Made by a program: the position numbers and the translations under genes. A stretch of DNA of 64,000 nucleotides from Azadirachta indica (lineage: Eukaryota; Streptophyta; Magnoliopsida; Sapindales; Meliaceae), in assembly GCA_022749755.1 (NCBI GenBank), contig CM040441.1, positions 848,179-912,178 of the forward strand, written 5' to 3'. Of this stretch, positions 49,561-61,000 are shown piece after piece (the first letter of the stretch is position 1; every line of letters starts with the position of its first letter). The notes under the pieces were generated by a model. It had not been told where the DNA came from, searched no databases, and worked only from the letters and a program-made list of their open reading frames with translations.

Positions 49561-49984
49561 CAGCAATAGGTGTGTTTATAGTGGAGCAATTTTATGTGTT
49601 TGCTCAAGTCAAAATATCTTTTGTGTATTTGGCCTGAGAGAGAAAAAATTCCTTTATTGAAGGGTTTTACTTCTGTACTGAGGAAGTATTGTAGTTGACC
49701 AAGGTCAATATTTCCACAATTGAGTTTGTACAATCTTCAACCCAAACCGAAACAATTACTCATCCTTTGCTTACTCAAAGCAAACTAAAGAAAAATTCTA
49801 TCTTGGCCTTGTAAATCAGCCATCATAAAGAACCCAAAACTCTTTGAATAGCACTCAAGAACATGTTACGGGTCATAGCAATGAAAGAACTTCAAGCGCT
49901 TCATCATAATCAAATTGGACCTTGGTTCTTTGTGAGGCAGGAAGAAATATCATAGGATCCAAATAGGTTTATCATAGGCTCCGT
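49561..49984. other. Copia-associated non-coding stretch
   Basis: Lies between the minus- and plus-strand pol fragments; no clear coding match. Confidence 0.4.
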
Positions 49985-50700
49985 CAATCACTTTAAAGTA
50001 AGATTAGTTGCTAAAGGCTTCATGCAAATACTTGGGATTGACTTCGATGAGACCTTTAGTCCAGTCATTAAACCTACCACTATTAGACTTGTTCTCGCCA
50101 TTGTTGTACACTCAATATGGACAATGAAACAATTAGATGTTTGTAATGCCTTCCTACATGGCAACCTGACTGAGACAATTTATATAGAACAACCTCCTAG
50201 CTTCCAAGAGTCTATCCATCCAATTCATGTCTATAAACTACAAAAGGCACCCTATGGCTTAAAGCATGGTTTGAATGTCTTTCCAATGCTTTAATAGGCC
50301 TTATTTTCCATGGTAACAAACCTGACACCTCTTTCTTTATTCTTAATAAAAATCCTACAATTATTCTTATATTAATTTGTGTTGATGATGTTATTATCAT
50401 AGGTAACAATGACATTGCCATCGACTCCATCATCAACACACTCGGTGACATATTTGTTGCAAGAAATTGGCATTCCACTCTCAAAAACACCACTCCTCCT
50501 TTGTGGCAATATGAGTGCCATTCATATCACAAGAAATCTGGTTTTTCACGACCCAAAAGAACACATAGAACTTGATGTTCATTTTGTACGAGAAAAAGTA
50601 GTTCAAGGCTCCCTTTTGACATAGCATATTCTTGCACATCTTCAAATAGCTGATACATTCACAAGCCATTAGCCAAATAACCCTTTTTATCCTTACGATA
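49985..50700 (+). mobile_element. Decayed Ty1-copia reverse transcriptase and RNase H, plus strand
   Basis: RT starts RLVAKGFMQILGIDFDETFS and continues to MKQLDVCNAFLHGNLTETIY and KLQKAPYGLKHG. After a break it reads ILICVDDVIIIGNND, so the VDD catalytic motif survives. The RNase H end is LLQEIGIPLSKTPLLLCGN and HIELDVHFVREKVVQGSL, then HLQIADTFTSH. A large part between the RT palm and the RNase H end is deleted (near 50440-50460). Confidence 0.85.
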
Positions 50701-50745
50701 CACATTGGGAGTGCATCACATGACACTGCCCACCTTGAGGCTAAT

Positions 50746-51005
50746 AAGAAAAGATATCAAAAGGAGAAATTATGATTTTCTTATCTCATTGACTCTAGTT
50801 AATAAAAGGAAAATCATCATCATAAAAGGAAAAATCATCATAATGTTCTATGTCTCATTGACTCTAGTTAATAAAGAAAAAAGATCAATCAAGAAATGAT
50901 CAACAGCTAGAATATCTCCAATGGCTAGAAGATCAATCTCTCTTTAGAAAAAATAATTCCTTATAACATTCCTTATTAAACTTTTCTTGTATGTATTTAA
51001 TCCTT
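50746..51005 (+). mobile_element. Copia 3' LTR fragment
   Basis: Begins about 45 bp after the end of the copia pol fragment and is a direct repeat of 37495-37745. Confidence 0.6.
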
Positions 51006-52929
51006 GGAAGCTTAGAATTTTGATTATTAGTGAAGGCTACTTCTATGAATGATTCCAAAATTGCATGCAGTTATTATGATGATGTTGGCCATATAAGTTT
51101 TCCATGCCCCATTAACAAAAATGCATATATAGTGTTAAAAAAAAATGTTGGTTGCGAAAGGAACCAAAACTAACACTCAAGGACCTAAAGCCTTTTGGGT
51201 ACTAAAGTGCAAAACTTGAATATTTTTGTAGGTAACACAATTAGGAAATAATAGGCGGTTCCTTGATAAGGACTTGTTGTGGGAAGAGAAACACTTAATG
51301 AAATGCACTATGACATATGCTTGCCAAACAAAACAATGTATCACACAAACCTCAATACCTGAATAGGCAAGTTTGTTATAAGGTCAAATAAATCCGTTAC
51401 CACATAATGGATTATACATTGTGAGTTGCATTAACAAAATTTTAGGGTTATCATAAGATGCCGACACCAAGCGTAAACCTAACAGCGCTAATCTAACTTA
51501 GAGCGAGATTGCTGTTAGAGGAGTTAAAAGTATTTTGAGTAGCTAAAAGGCATTTTAAGTGTTTGGTAAAAATTTTTCATCATGACTTTTGACAAAATTA
51601 CCTTATTTTACAATAGGTTTTAGAAAATAAAAAAAGAGTTGCTTTCGAAACAGATTTTGGAAAGCAATTTTATTTGTAAATATAATACCAAATATACCCA
51701 TTTAAAATTAGAAAAACCCAAAATTATCCCTAAAACAATTATTAAATTTTAACTTTAATTAGGAAATGAAATTATTAAAATCAAAATATTTTTTTTCTTT
51801 TTATTGCTTTTTTATTTTTTTGAAAATATGATTAAAATTGTTATATTTTCTGCTATAAATTATTTCAAAGTGTTATGTGTGTATATAAACAAATACTTAG
51901 TTAAAATTAAATTCATTTATTAGTACTATTAAATATGTACATTTTGGTAATTATGATTACTGCAATATTTTAACAATAAAATTTATGAAACAGACAAAAC
52001 TGTTTTTGAAATTTATGGCACTTTTAAAAATAAAATTTTGTAAATAGTAAATTGATTCTGTTCAACATTAATTCTTTCTACAAAATACTAAAATTATTTT
52101 ATTTTAAAATCTATAACAATCTCAAACTAATCCTAAATATCTTCAAACAAATTTATTAAAATAATATTTTTTTACCTTTAATTCTTCGAAACTGTACATT
52201 CGAAAAATTAAGATAATAATGTGTAAATTATAGTAGACATAGGTTGATCAAAATATTTTAGAATTTTGAAACATAAAAAATAAATTTAATTACATTTTAA
52301 CTTTTGAAAATCAAGCTTCTTTCTAACAATCTTCAATATTTGCATTTAAACAACTTAAAAATTTATACTATAATTTTCACTATCAATAACTATCAGCATA
52401 AAATATAAAATAATTAATTGAGGCTTTAATATTCTTTTGAAAGATTGAAATAAATTTAAATAAATTTTATTGTAGATCATGCAAATATGTCAAAAATGTA
52501 TTTAAAAACTTAATGTCCCTGAAGTAAATTTTTAGGTAATTATGAACGTAAGTATACATAAACATTTTATTTACTGTTGCAATTTAATTTTATCCAACAC
52601 TTTGAAAAGAACAAAATGTATTTAAAGATATTTAGGGCCCATTTGAATTAAATACAATTCTCAATTTCTTAAAAAATAAATATTGAAAACACATGTTTGG
52701 TAACATTATTTTGAAAAGCTATTGAAAGAATATTAAAGAAAAACGTGTTTGGTGATCTTATGATAAATTTATTTTAAGAAATTATTGTAAAAATTATTTT
52801 AAAATGCAGTGTAAATTAAGAAAGGAAAATTATTGTTTTAAGAGTTTTTAGTTTTTCTAAACTCTATCTACTACAATCTAGTTATAACTAAACTCTATAA
52901 TCCAGTTATACCTCTTTTTTTACTTTCTC
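51006..52929. other. AT-rich non-coding stretch, possible MITE
   Basis: 51480-51740, beginning AGCGCTAATCTAACTTAGAGCG, is less AT-rich and MITE-like, but I find no second copy or clear inverted ends here. The rest shows no signal. Confidence 0.45.
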
Positions 52930-53770
52930 ATGTATTTCTATTTTTTCTCTCCTCTCTGTTATGAACTCTTTCTTTTTCAAAACATAAAACTTTTCTTTGA
53001 TATCAAAAGAAGAAAGACGAAACATTGTTTCTTGTTTGATAATTACCGTAAAAATGAAAATGCCTTTTTAAAAGTTAAAAAAAAAAAAAAAATTTTCGAA
53101 GAATTTTTCCTGCTTGTTTAAACATCATTGTTTAAGAACACAAAATTGGGTTCATATATAATCTTTGATTAATTTTAACGTTATCTTTTATAATTTTCTA
53201 TTCATAATTAAGAATAAACATTTTTTGATAATTAATTCATAACGGGTATTATGTGGATGAGTTGATTGTTTTTTATGAACCATTCACATCGATAGGTTTT
53301 ATTTTACATTCGTGATATATATAATTCGCTGTTTAATAAAATTACTGCTGAAGCAAATGGAAAACATGTTCTCAAATATTGTGCTACACATTTATTTTAA
53401 ATTTTAAATTTTAAATTATGTTTTAAATAATATGTATGAATCATTTTCAAAATCAAAATTTTAAAATTATGATTCAGTATTTTAATTTTGAAAACTATTT
53501 TTGAAGAATAAATTAAAGAAATTCTTTGTTTCTCGGATCAATTAAAATTTTGAATCACGTAAATTGCTTTTCCTTATTCTAAAATTTTTGTGTAAATAAA
53601 TCATTTAGAAAAAATCATATCTTTTATTTTGATTAAAGTCTACATCTAGTTTTCTACAAATTATAGTAATACGCTTATCTTAAACTTAATATATATATAT
53701 ATATAACCTGTTTCATGTAAAAGTTGAACATATTCTCTACAAATATGGATTCGTGGACTAGTGATGTTGA
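52930..53770. repeat. Direct repeat upstream of the prolamin-like gene
   Basis: Aligns, diverged, to about 56560-57380 in the same orientation. Shared landmarks are TTGGGTTCATATATAATC/TTGGGTTCATGATTC, GTGATATATA, AAAAACATGTT and TTTTTGTGTAAATAA. Offset about 3.55 kb. Confidence 0.7.
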
Positions 53771-54100
53771 CTATTTTCTAAGTTTAACCCAACAATTTTG
53801 TTTATTTTTTATTGTTCACTAATAGTAAAGATAAATAGAACTTTAATAACTATTTCTAGATGAATTTGACAATAATAATTTTGGTACCTTAGGTCATAAA
53901 AACTTATTATATATTTGGCTAGTGAAAAAGGAAACGCTAAAATGAATCCTTAAGCACAAAGTTTTAAATTTAGTGCGTTTAATTCACAAAAGAAATAACA
54001 TCTTTTAACATTCTTAACTACAAATAAATGAAATTAATAAAAATATCACCTACCAAGTTTATAATACGTTTTAAAATCGTAAAACATCGATTTGTCATCA

Positions 54101-54108
54101 TATAAAAG
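54101..54108 (+). promoter_or_regulatory. TATA box of the prolamin-like gene
   Basis: TATAAAAG, 86 bp before the ATG; this predicts a transcription start near 54130-54140. Confidence 0.6.
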
Positions 54109-54186
54109 AGGTTGTTCCAATACTTTTTATTTCATTCAAAAAACTATCCCCTCTAAAATATTAGGGACAAAACATATACAAGCAAT

Positions 54187-54561
54187 ATGCGAGGCATGGA
54201 GTCCCCATCTTTCGAAAGATCTATTTTACTTTTTAGTATGTTTGTCATGCTCTCATCAGTTATTGTTGCAGCTAAAGATCTTGTGCCTTTACCTTTACTA
54301 CCAAAGGAAACTCACGATTTTCTAGAACATTGCGGAACCAAGTTACAACCAGCATGTGGCGAGGCTATCAAAGCAAGTGTGTACAAGCATGAGAATCTAT
54401 CTCCTGAATGTTGCCAACAACTTATAGCTGAGGGATGGGCTTGTCACAATGAGTTTGTACAAGTAACTGCACCATACTACCCTGAGAAAAATATTGCAGA
54501 TGTTTTTGCTAGAAGTGGTCATGTTTGGCATGAGTGTATTATTCATTCTCCAAAACAATAA
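54187..54561 (+). CDS. Prolamin-like (DUF1278/ECA1-type) small secreted cysteine-rich protein
   Basis: A single uninterrupted 124-residue frame with an ATG start and TAA stop, and no intron. Residues about 10-29 (SILLFSMFVMLSSVIVAAK) form a signal peptide, so the product should be secreted. The mature part has six cysteines in the pattern C-x7-C-x17-CC-x9-C-x-C-type spacing of the plant prolamin-like family (EHCGTKL, PACGEAI, PECCQQL, WACHNEF, WHECII). This family includes EC1 egg-cell proteins and DD11-like proteins, many of which act in reproductive tissue; that is family knowledge and does not prove the role here. ATG 54196 (MESPSF) is an alternative start. A TATA box at 54101 and AATAAA-type signals at 54557 and 54606 support a real transcription unit. 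It is the only gene in the window that looks intact, and lies between two direct repeats. Confidence 0.85.
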   Translation: MRGMESPSFERSILLFSMFVMLSSVIVAAKDLVPLPLLPKETHDFLEHCGTKLQPACGEAIKASVYKHENLSPECCQQLIAEGWACHNEFVQVTAPYYPEKNIADVFARSGHVWHECIIHSPKQ

Positions 54562-54605
54562 ATAGCTTGCTTTAATCCATAATGTAAACTTGAAAATGTT
54601 TTAGA

Positions 54606-54611
54606 AGAGAA
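54606..54611 (+). terminator. Poly(A) signal AATAAA
   Basis: GAATAAAATT about 45 bp after the stop codon of the prolamin-like gene; an earlier AATAAA overlaps the stop codon. Confidence 0.45.
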
Positions 54612-54874
54612 TAAAATTAACTTCATGTATCGAAGATTTTTCATAAGTATCAGCAATAATTAAAACTATTCATATAAACTCCTCTTCCATTTGGAGACTC
54701 AAGATTTTAATATATCCAAGCCCTATAGAATAAATGGTTCTTGTCTTTAACAATTATGATTCACAAGTTATTATCATTACATAAGCGATCTTTTGGTTTC
54801 GCTTTTTCATTAAATACAATGGGTTATAAAAATTTTTTTCAAATTTTTTAATGTCGTTTAATTGACATTATAGA

Positions 54875-55190
54875 AAGGTTTTTGATAATTAAAAAGTCAT
54901 TTTCCTTCTCTTGGAAGAAGTTCAAATTTTGGGCTTTTGTCTTTGGAACTTCTCTAACTTTTTTAAAATTTGAAATTAGCTGAAATACTCTTATTTTATT
55001 TTAAAAGTTTTACATTATTTCTCTCAAATAGAACATTAAAAATTTGTTAATGTAAATAATTACTCAAATTCTTCTGAAGTTATTCGTGATGATTAAGAAT
55101 TAATTGTCTTTTATTAAAAATTCTACTGATAAAAGCTATATACGTATAAGGCCTACTCTGAAAAACCCTATTTAAAAAGTTATACCTCAC
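54875..55190 (+). mobile_element. Third MITE-like copy, more diverged
   Basis: Follows the order of blocks of the element at 46110-46463 (AAAAAGTCATTTTCCTTCTC, TAATTACTCAAATTCTTCT, CCTACTCTGAAAA), but without the GGGCC end. It lies about 300 bp downstream of the prolamin-like gene. Confidence 0.5.
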
Positions 55191-56559
55191 AAACCGGAAA
55201 TACTTTTGTAGGAATTAAGTAAATAAATTGACTAACCTACCAATGGATTGAAGAAATGTACTACTTGGAACATTTTTTTTCAAATGTATGTATACTACAT
55301 TTATGCATTTCGTATGTCCTTTTATTAAAAATAAATTATGTTTTTATTGATTATGTACATAGATTTTTCTATTGTTAAATATCTTACATTGTATCGTAAA
55401 TATTTAATTTTTAAAGTTAGATTTAAATTCAATAAAAGAAAAAAGAAAGGAGCTAGAAAAGATAACATTGAAAAATGTATACGGTAGATTTCATTTGCAA
55501 TTCAATTTCCAAAAAATATTAGAGTGTAAATAAAAAATTAGTTTCTATTCTTTGTACATTGGATAGTTTGAAATACATTTTGCCATAATGTTTGAAAAAT
55601 GATTTCATAGTTAGAAACAATAAAAATATATTTGATAAAAGTAATAAAAATTATTATATGTGTTTAATATGTATCGAATTTTAAGAATAATTTCCGAAAA
55701 AAGCTTAAATATTTTACGTTGGAGTACTATAATTAAATTTGTTAGATAAATTAAGTTTTATTTTCTAAACAACTAAAAATTGTCCAGCTCAGTCTTCATG
55801 TCATCTTATTTGCCATAATCCGCTTTCACAATCAAAATTTGAGAAATAGGAAGGCTTTTGTATACAATTAGTCAATTAATTTTTGTTTGGAAGGCGAAGC
55901 AACACAAAGCATAAAAGAAAGGAGAAAAGTATTATAAGCCATAGTTGTTGATTATTAACACACACCTAATTTAACTCAAATAGAACGCTTGTTAAAATAG
56001 GATGGCAAACACTTAAGCACTAGCCTTAAAATAATATTCCTCAAACTTTACTTTATAAAGATCACATAACTTAAAATATTCAAACCTTATTATTGCAATT
56101 AATTGCTGAAATGTTATTAAGAGTCAAATCCTAGTCCTAGATTAATTACTAAATAGCACAGTTTTTCTTTATTCTTCTCTAGATGAAAATTCTAATATTC
56201 CAAAAGTCTAGAACCGTGAAGTTTTTATATATTGATCTACCTACCAAAAATTGTATATTCAATCTGTAAAATATTATTTACGAGTAGTGAACTATCAATT
56301 CGTTAAAAAATTCAAACATAATATTTTCATTCATATATGTATATATATGCATATATAAGTAGTTAAATGTTTACGAAAATAATTACTAATATACTTAAAT
56401 GACAATAAAATTTGCGCTTGTCATACATTTATTAAAATAAAATAGGCAAAAAATGTTAATAGATTGTGTGCATTGCAAATAATAATTACTACGATAGCAA
56501 GTCAATAATATTAGTAGTTAGAGATAGTGAGCCAAAACATTTTATTGCAATTAACTATA
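55191..56559. other. AT-rich non-coding stretch
   Basis: No recognisable signal. Confidence 0.5.
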
Positions 56560-57380
56560 AAAAAAAAAAAGAAATATTGATTATTGTTTGATGATTATCA
56601 TAAAAATGAAAAACTTTTTTCAGAGGTGAGAAAGAAAATTTTGGAAGAATCTTTGTAGTTGATTTGAACATTATTGTACATGAAGACGTAGTTGGGTTCA
56701 TGATTCTTGATTAATTTGAATGCTATATTTGATCATTTTTTATTCATAATTATGAGTAAATATCTATTGATAATCAGTGTATAAAGTATATCAATTTGGA
56801 TGAGCTAACTCATTTTTATTGACCATTTATCCATATTTCTTTTATTCTACATTTGTGATATATAAATTTATTGTTTAATAAATTTACTAATCGCACGAGT
56901 GAAAAACATGTTTTTAAATATTGTGCCAAACATTTATTTCAAAATTTTAAATTTTTTTTAAAATAAAATACCAAATCATTTTCAAAATAAAAATTTTAAG
57001 ATTACAATTCAAATTTTTAATGCTTGAAGACAATTTTTAAATAATAAATTACAACTTTGAGTCAGGTCAAATATTGCTTTTCCATGTACTCAAATTTTTG
57101 TGTAAATAAGTCGTTATTTTGAAAATCATACGTTTTATTTTGATTAAATTCTACAGTTTTTTGCAAATTATGGTAACAGGCAGACTATAAATAAAATGAG
57201 TACATATATATATATACATATATATATATATATGTTTTGTAAATTAACCTATTTCATGTAAAACTCATATCTATACATATTCTTCCTAAATGAACTTAAT
57301 GAGTAATTAATGTACACTAATATATGGATGCAATAATAAACCCATGCAACATTAACTGTTCTCTACAAATAAACATTACT
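56560..57380. repeat. Second copy of the prolamin-gene upstream repeat
   Basis: Partner of 52930-53770, extended by an (AT)n run at 57200-57232. No prolamin-like coding sequence follows it. Confidence 0.7.
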
Positions 57381-57849
57381 AAAACTCCTTTCATTTTTTT
57401 TTCGTTATCGTAAACTTTTAACTAATTTTTAACCTATAAAATGATACAAATATCCGTCTAACTTGTGTTGATAAATGTCCTAAATTTTATATATTTTTGA
57501 AAATTCTAAATTATAAAATATCAATTAAAATACATAAAATAGATAAGCACAACACCAAAAATATAGAAAATTTCAAAATTTTGTATTCACGATTGAACTT
57601 TAAAATTGAAAATAAAATTGAAATACAAAATAACAATTGTTTTCGGAAAAAAAGGGGGTTACTTTTTGTCTTGTCCTTTTATTTATTAACATGTCAGATA
57701 TATGCCTAATTTATTAAAAGTCATCATGGTCTCAAATAATCGCCTATGTTATACTTTTTGCCAAGAACAAACACCTTGTTAATAAAGAGAACCTTAAAAA
57801 TCCTTAATCTAGTCTTGATAAGTGGGACGTGTAAAACTCTGGCTACTCG
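57381..57849. other. Non-coding stretch before copy C
   Basis: The ORF at 57497-57709 is Lys/Asn/Ile-rich and typical of chance frames in AT-rich DNA. Confidence 0.45.
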
Positions 57850-58045
57850 AAAAAGCAGCACGAGGGCATTCTCGACTTATTTTTCTGTAGTCGACAATTG
57901 GATATTCCAAGGGTTTTCATCTTCTAAAATAGGCAAACCTAAGATACTAGATACATCCTTAAGAGTCAAGATAAATTCTCCCCACAGTGTTACAAAAGTA
58001 TAACTATTAATGCTTCAGCGATGTACCAACTAGCGTAGCGATGAC
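57850..58045 (-). pseudogene. Plant mobile domain (aminotransferase-like, PMD) fragment
   Basis: On the minus strand, after a stop in the preceding segment, one frame reads SINSYTFVTLWGEFILTL, then KDVSSILGLPILEDENP, then a stop. The TF-WGE-TLxDV-LLGLP pattern is the core of the plant mobile domain, also called aminotransferase-like (PF10536). PMD occurs in MAIN/MAIL1-type plant nuclear proteins and is frequent in plant transposable elements, including gypsy elements. The relic is short and broken, so it does not encode a working protein. Copy B's equivalent would lie inside the assembly gap. Confidence 0.7.
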
Positions 58046-61000
58046 TAATCTTTTCCTATGGATGAAGAAGAATCTTTGCATGAGAAATAACGTATCTGGT
58101 GGTAGTATTCTCCAATTCCATAGCCTCCCATTCATTCTAACCTTAGCTCTGCACCGATGTTTATCAAAATTGGATAAAAATAGGTCTGAATTTGTTAAGG
58201 GCGATATGAAGCTGAAAGATACTACTTGGTCAGATAAAGTATATTCCATCAAAAGCTGATTTAGGTAAAGCTAGTTTTGGAATAGATTCTACCTTAGAAG
58301 CCAATTTACCTATAAATCCATCCTTTATATACAAAAGATGTTAAAAAACTCCAATAGTCAAACGAGGGATTGCCATTATACCACAATTCATCGAATGAAA
58401 AAACAAAGACAATGGAAAACCTTGAAGAATAGAAGAAAATGATGGAAGGTTTATCTTATTGAGAGTTGTGAGCCAAAAAGAAACACAAGAGAACTTCGTA
58501 TTGAACTCGAGAAAGCAACATATGTAAGCAATAGTGGAAACACAAGGGACCACACCGATTCTATGAAGGAGAAAGACGAAAGGGTAAAGTTCTTAAAATG
58601 GAAAGAACTTTGTGTAATGCAATTTTGGGAAAGAAAGGGAAAAACATGGTATTTTAAAATATTGGAAGTCAAAAGGTCAATCCTATCTATTGGAGTATTT
58701 GAAAGTAAAAAAGGTAAAAAATTAGTGAAAGGACAAAAGAATCTTAACCATTGAGGACAACTAAAGAATAACCTCTTAACGGCTAATATTTTATCCAGGA
58801 GACCAAGAAGCCATATCAATATGATAGGAGGATGAATCGTTTCCATAGCAATTACAACAAATCATTTTAAGATACACTATTGTAGATAGAATAATAGCAT
58901 TTTAAAATTCAAAAAGAAAACATGAGATATTGCATACTACATCCTTAAAGTTGATCATATACATTGCTTGTTTGTAAGACCGCACAATCCATATGATCAA
59001 GGGGGCTAATGTTGGTACACGAATATTGACCATAGGTATTAGTCTAAACCCAAGCAAAAACTATATCATTTTATCAAGTAATTTATACAAAAGCATAGGT
59101 GAGCCCAAGCCATTCATTGGGGCATAAATTGTAGGCCATGGTATATAAGGTTAAAGTAATCCAAAGCCTAGTTCAAATCAATATAATGTCCTAAGCCAAG
59201 CCCATTTAGGGGGTACTTAGCCCAAAGGATTCGTTACATGATTAAACTAATGCATAAGGAACACAAAAAGGCCCAAAAAAGACTCCTTTCTAAAGCCCAA
59301 ACTTTAAAGTCCTTTTTAACGCAAAACTTTATTTTAATTAATATAACATTAATTAAAATAAGTATTTTATTTTAATTAGGCTTACTTAAAAAAGATATTT
59401 TATTACAAGTAAAATTATTTAAACAAAGTATTTTATTGCAAGTACGAGTATTTAAATTCCCCTTCTAATTAGGATTAGTTAAGATAAGTGTCTTATTCTA
59501 ATTAGGAATAATTAGAATAGATGATTTACTACAAATATAAATCCTTAGAAACCTTTTTCAAATAAGGTTAAATTATACAAATTTAACTTCTAGACAACTT
59601 CTTGTCCTGAAAAGTCAACTTACATTAGGATATGAAACATCCCTAATTTTAAGAAATTTCGGCATAATTTCCTCTACAACATGACATGTGCCAATATATG
59701 TAATCTTGTAAGTTTCGAAATTTTCATTCTAAACACTCCTAACAAAATTCAACACCAACTACTTTAGTTCATTATTTAACAAAATATAACTAATTCCACA
59801 GTTTCGAACGTTCAGGTACAAACATAGAAAATACATCAAAACCACACATTATGAGCTCCTATACCTATAATTGCATATAGTTTAAAAGTTGCAAAATCCT
59901 TGTCCTGGAATATCCTTTGTCTTTTACTTACAAAATCTCTAGCATTGCTTAAACCTACCTAAAAAGTAGGGATGAGTTAACGCTCAGTAGACATTTATAT
60001 ACAAAAATAGTTTTAAAATTTATAATAAAAAATTTTGAATATAAAAAGTACTTATTGATTTCCAACAAAGAGCGCAGTAGAATATCAAGTCAAAATCTCA
60101 ATTTTTATATTCATATAAACAACATACAATACATTAATTCTATTATTGAATCCATTACTTTTGTTCTTGCGTATTTTACATGCATTTTTCCAAAGGACTG
60201 TTGCCCCAAAACTACCTACAAATACTTTAAGGGCATTATTCCTAGGAATTGTCATTTCATAAAAAACAACCTTTAGGGCATTATCTCGAGGATCGTCACT
60301 CAAAAACGTACTTGTAATTAATGGATTTTTCCAAAGGACCATTACCCTAGACATGGGTGCCACAACACAATAACCACCATGGCTATCACATTTTCATTTA
60401 TCAAATTATTTCACAATATTTTCATTCAAATCATCCATGTATAAAAATAAAACACATGTTGATACAATTTTCTCATTGTATTTGTAAATATAGCATTCAT
60501 ATGAAAATTTCTATTTAATTCTGATTTGAAAAACAATTAATTAGATCAACACGTGATAATTCAGGAATTTTATAAACATTTATGAAAAACTTTAAATGTA
60601 ATAAAATATCCTACTTATCAATTTTAAAATTAAAATCTGCCAATTGTATATAAATATCTACCTGATAAACAGGTGATAATTTTATGTCTCTACTAGTTTA
60701 TTATCCACCTCTTAATCACCTCCAAGTCATCTCTTTTTCCTTCTTTTCCTCTTTTTTTTTATTTCTTCCTCCTCTTTCTGTTTTAGTTTTTGCTCCTTGC
60801 TTCCAATTTGTAAAAGCAAAGGTAACATATATACATATAAGTTGACCTACTGCCATAACAAAACCCTTTTGTTAATATATATTTTTGCCACATGGCCATG
60901 TAATGAATTGATAAGCATAAACCTAAATTTTCTTCTTTCTTCTTTCCTTACACCTGATAACCCATTCATCATATACATGTACTACACCAATTATTAAATC

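Noticed and set aside
50212..50493. 93-aa minus-strand ORF
   Set aside because: Antisense shadow of the plus-strand copia RT fragment.
40208..54561. Self-incompatibility-like locus (receptor kinases plus a secreted cysteine-rich protein in a rearranged region)
   Set aside because: The receptor genes are all broken here and no allelic or expression information is available; the idea rests on proximity only.
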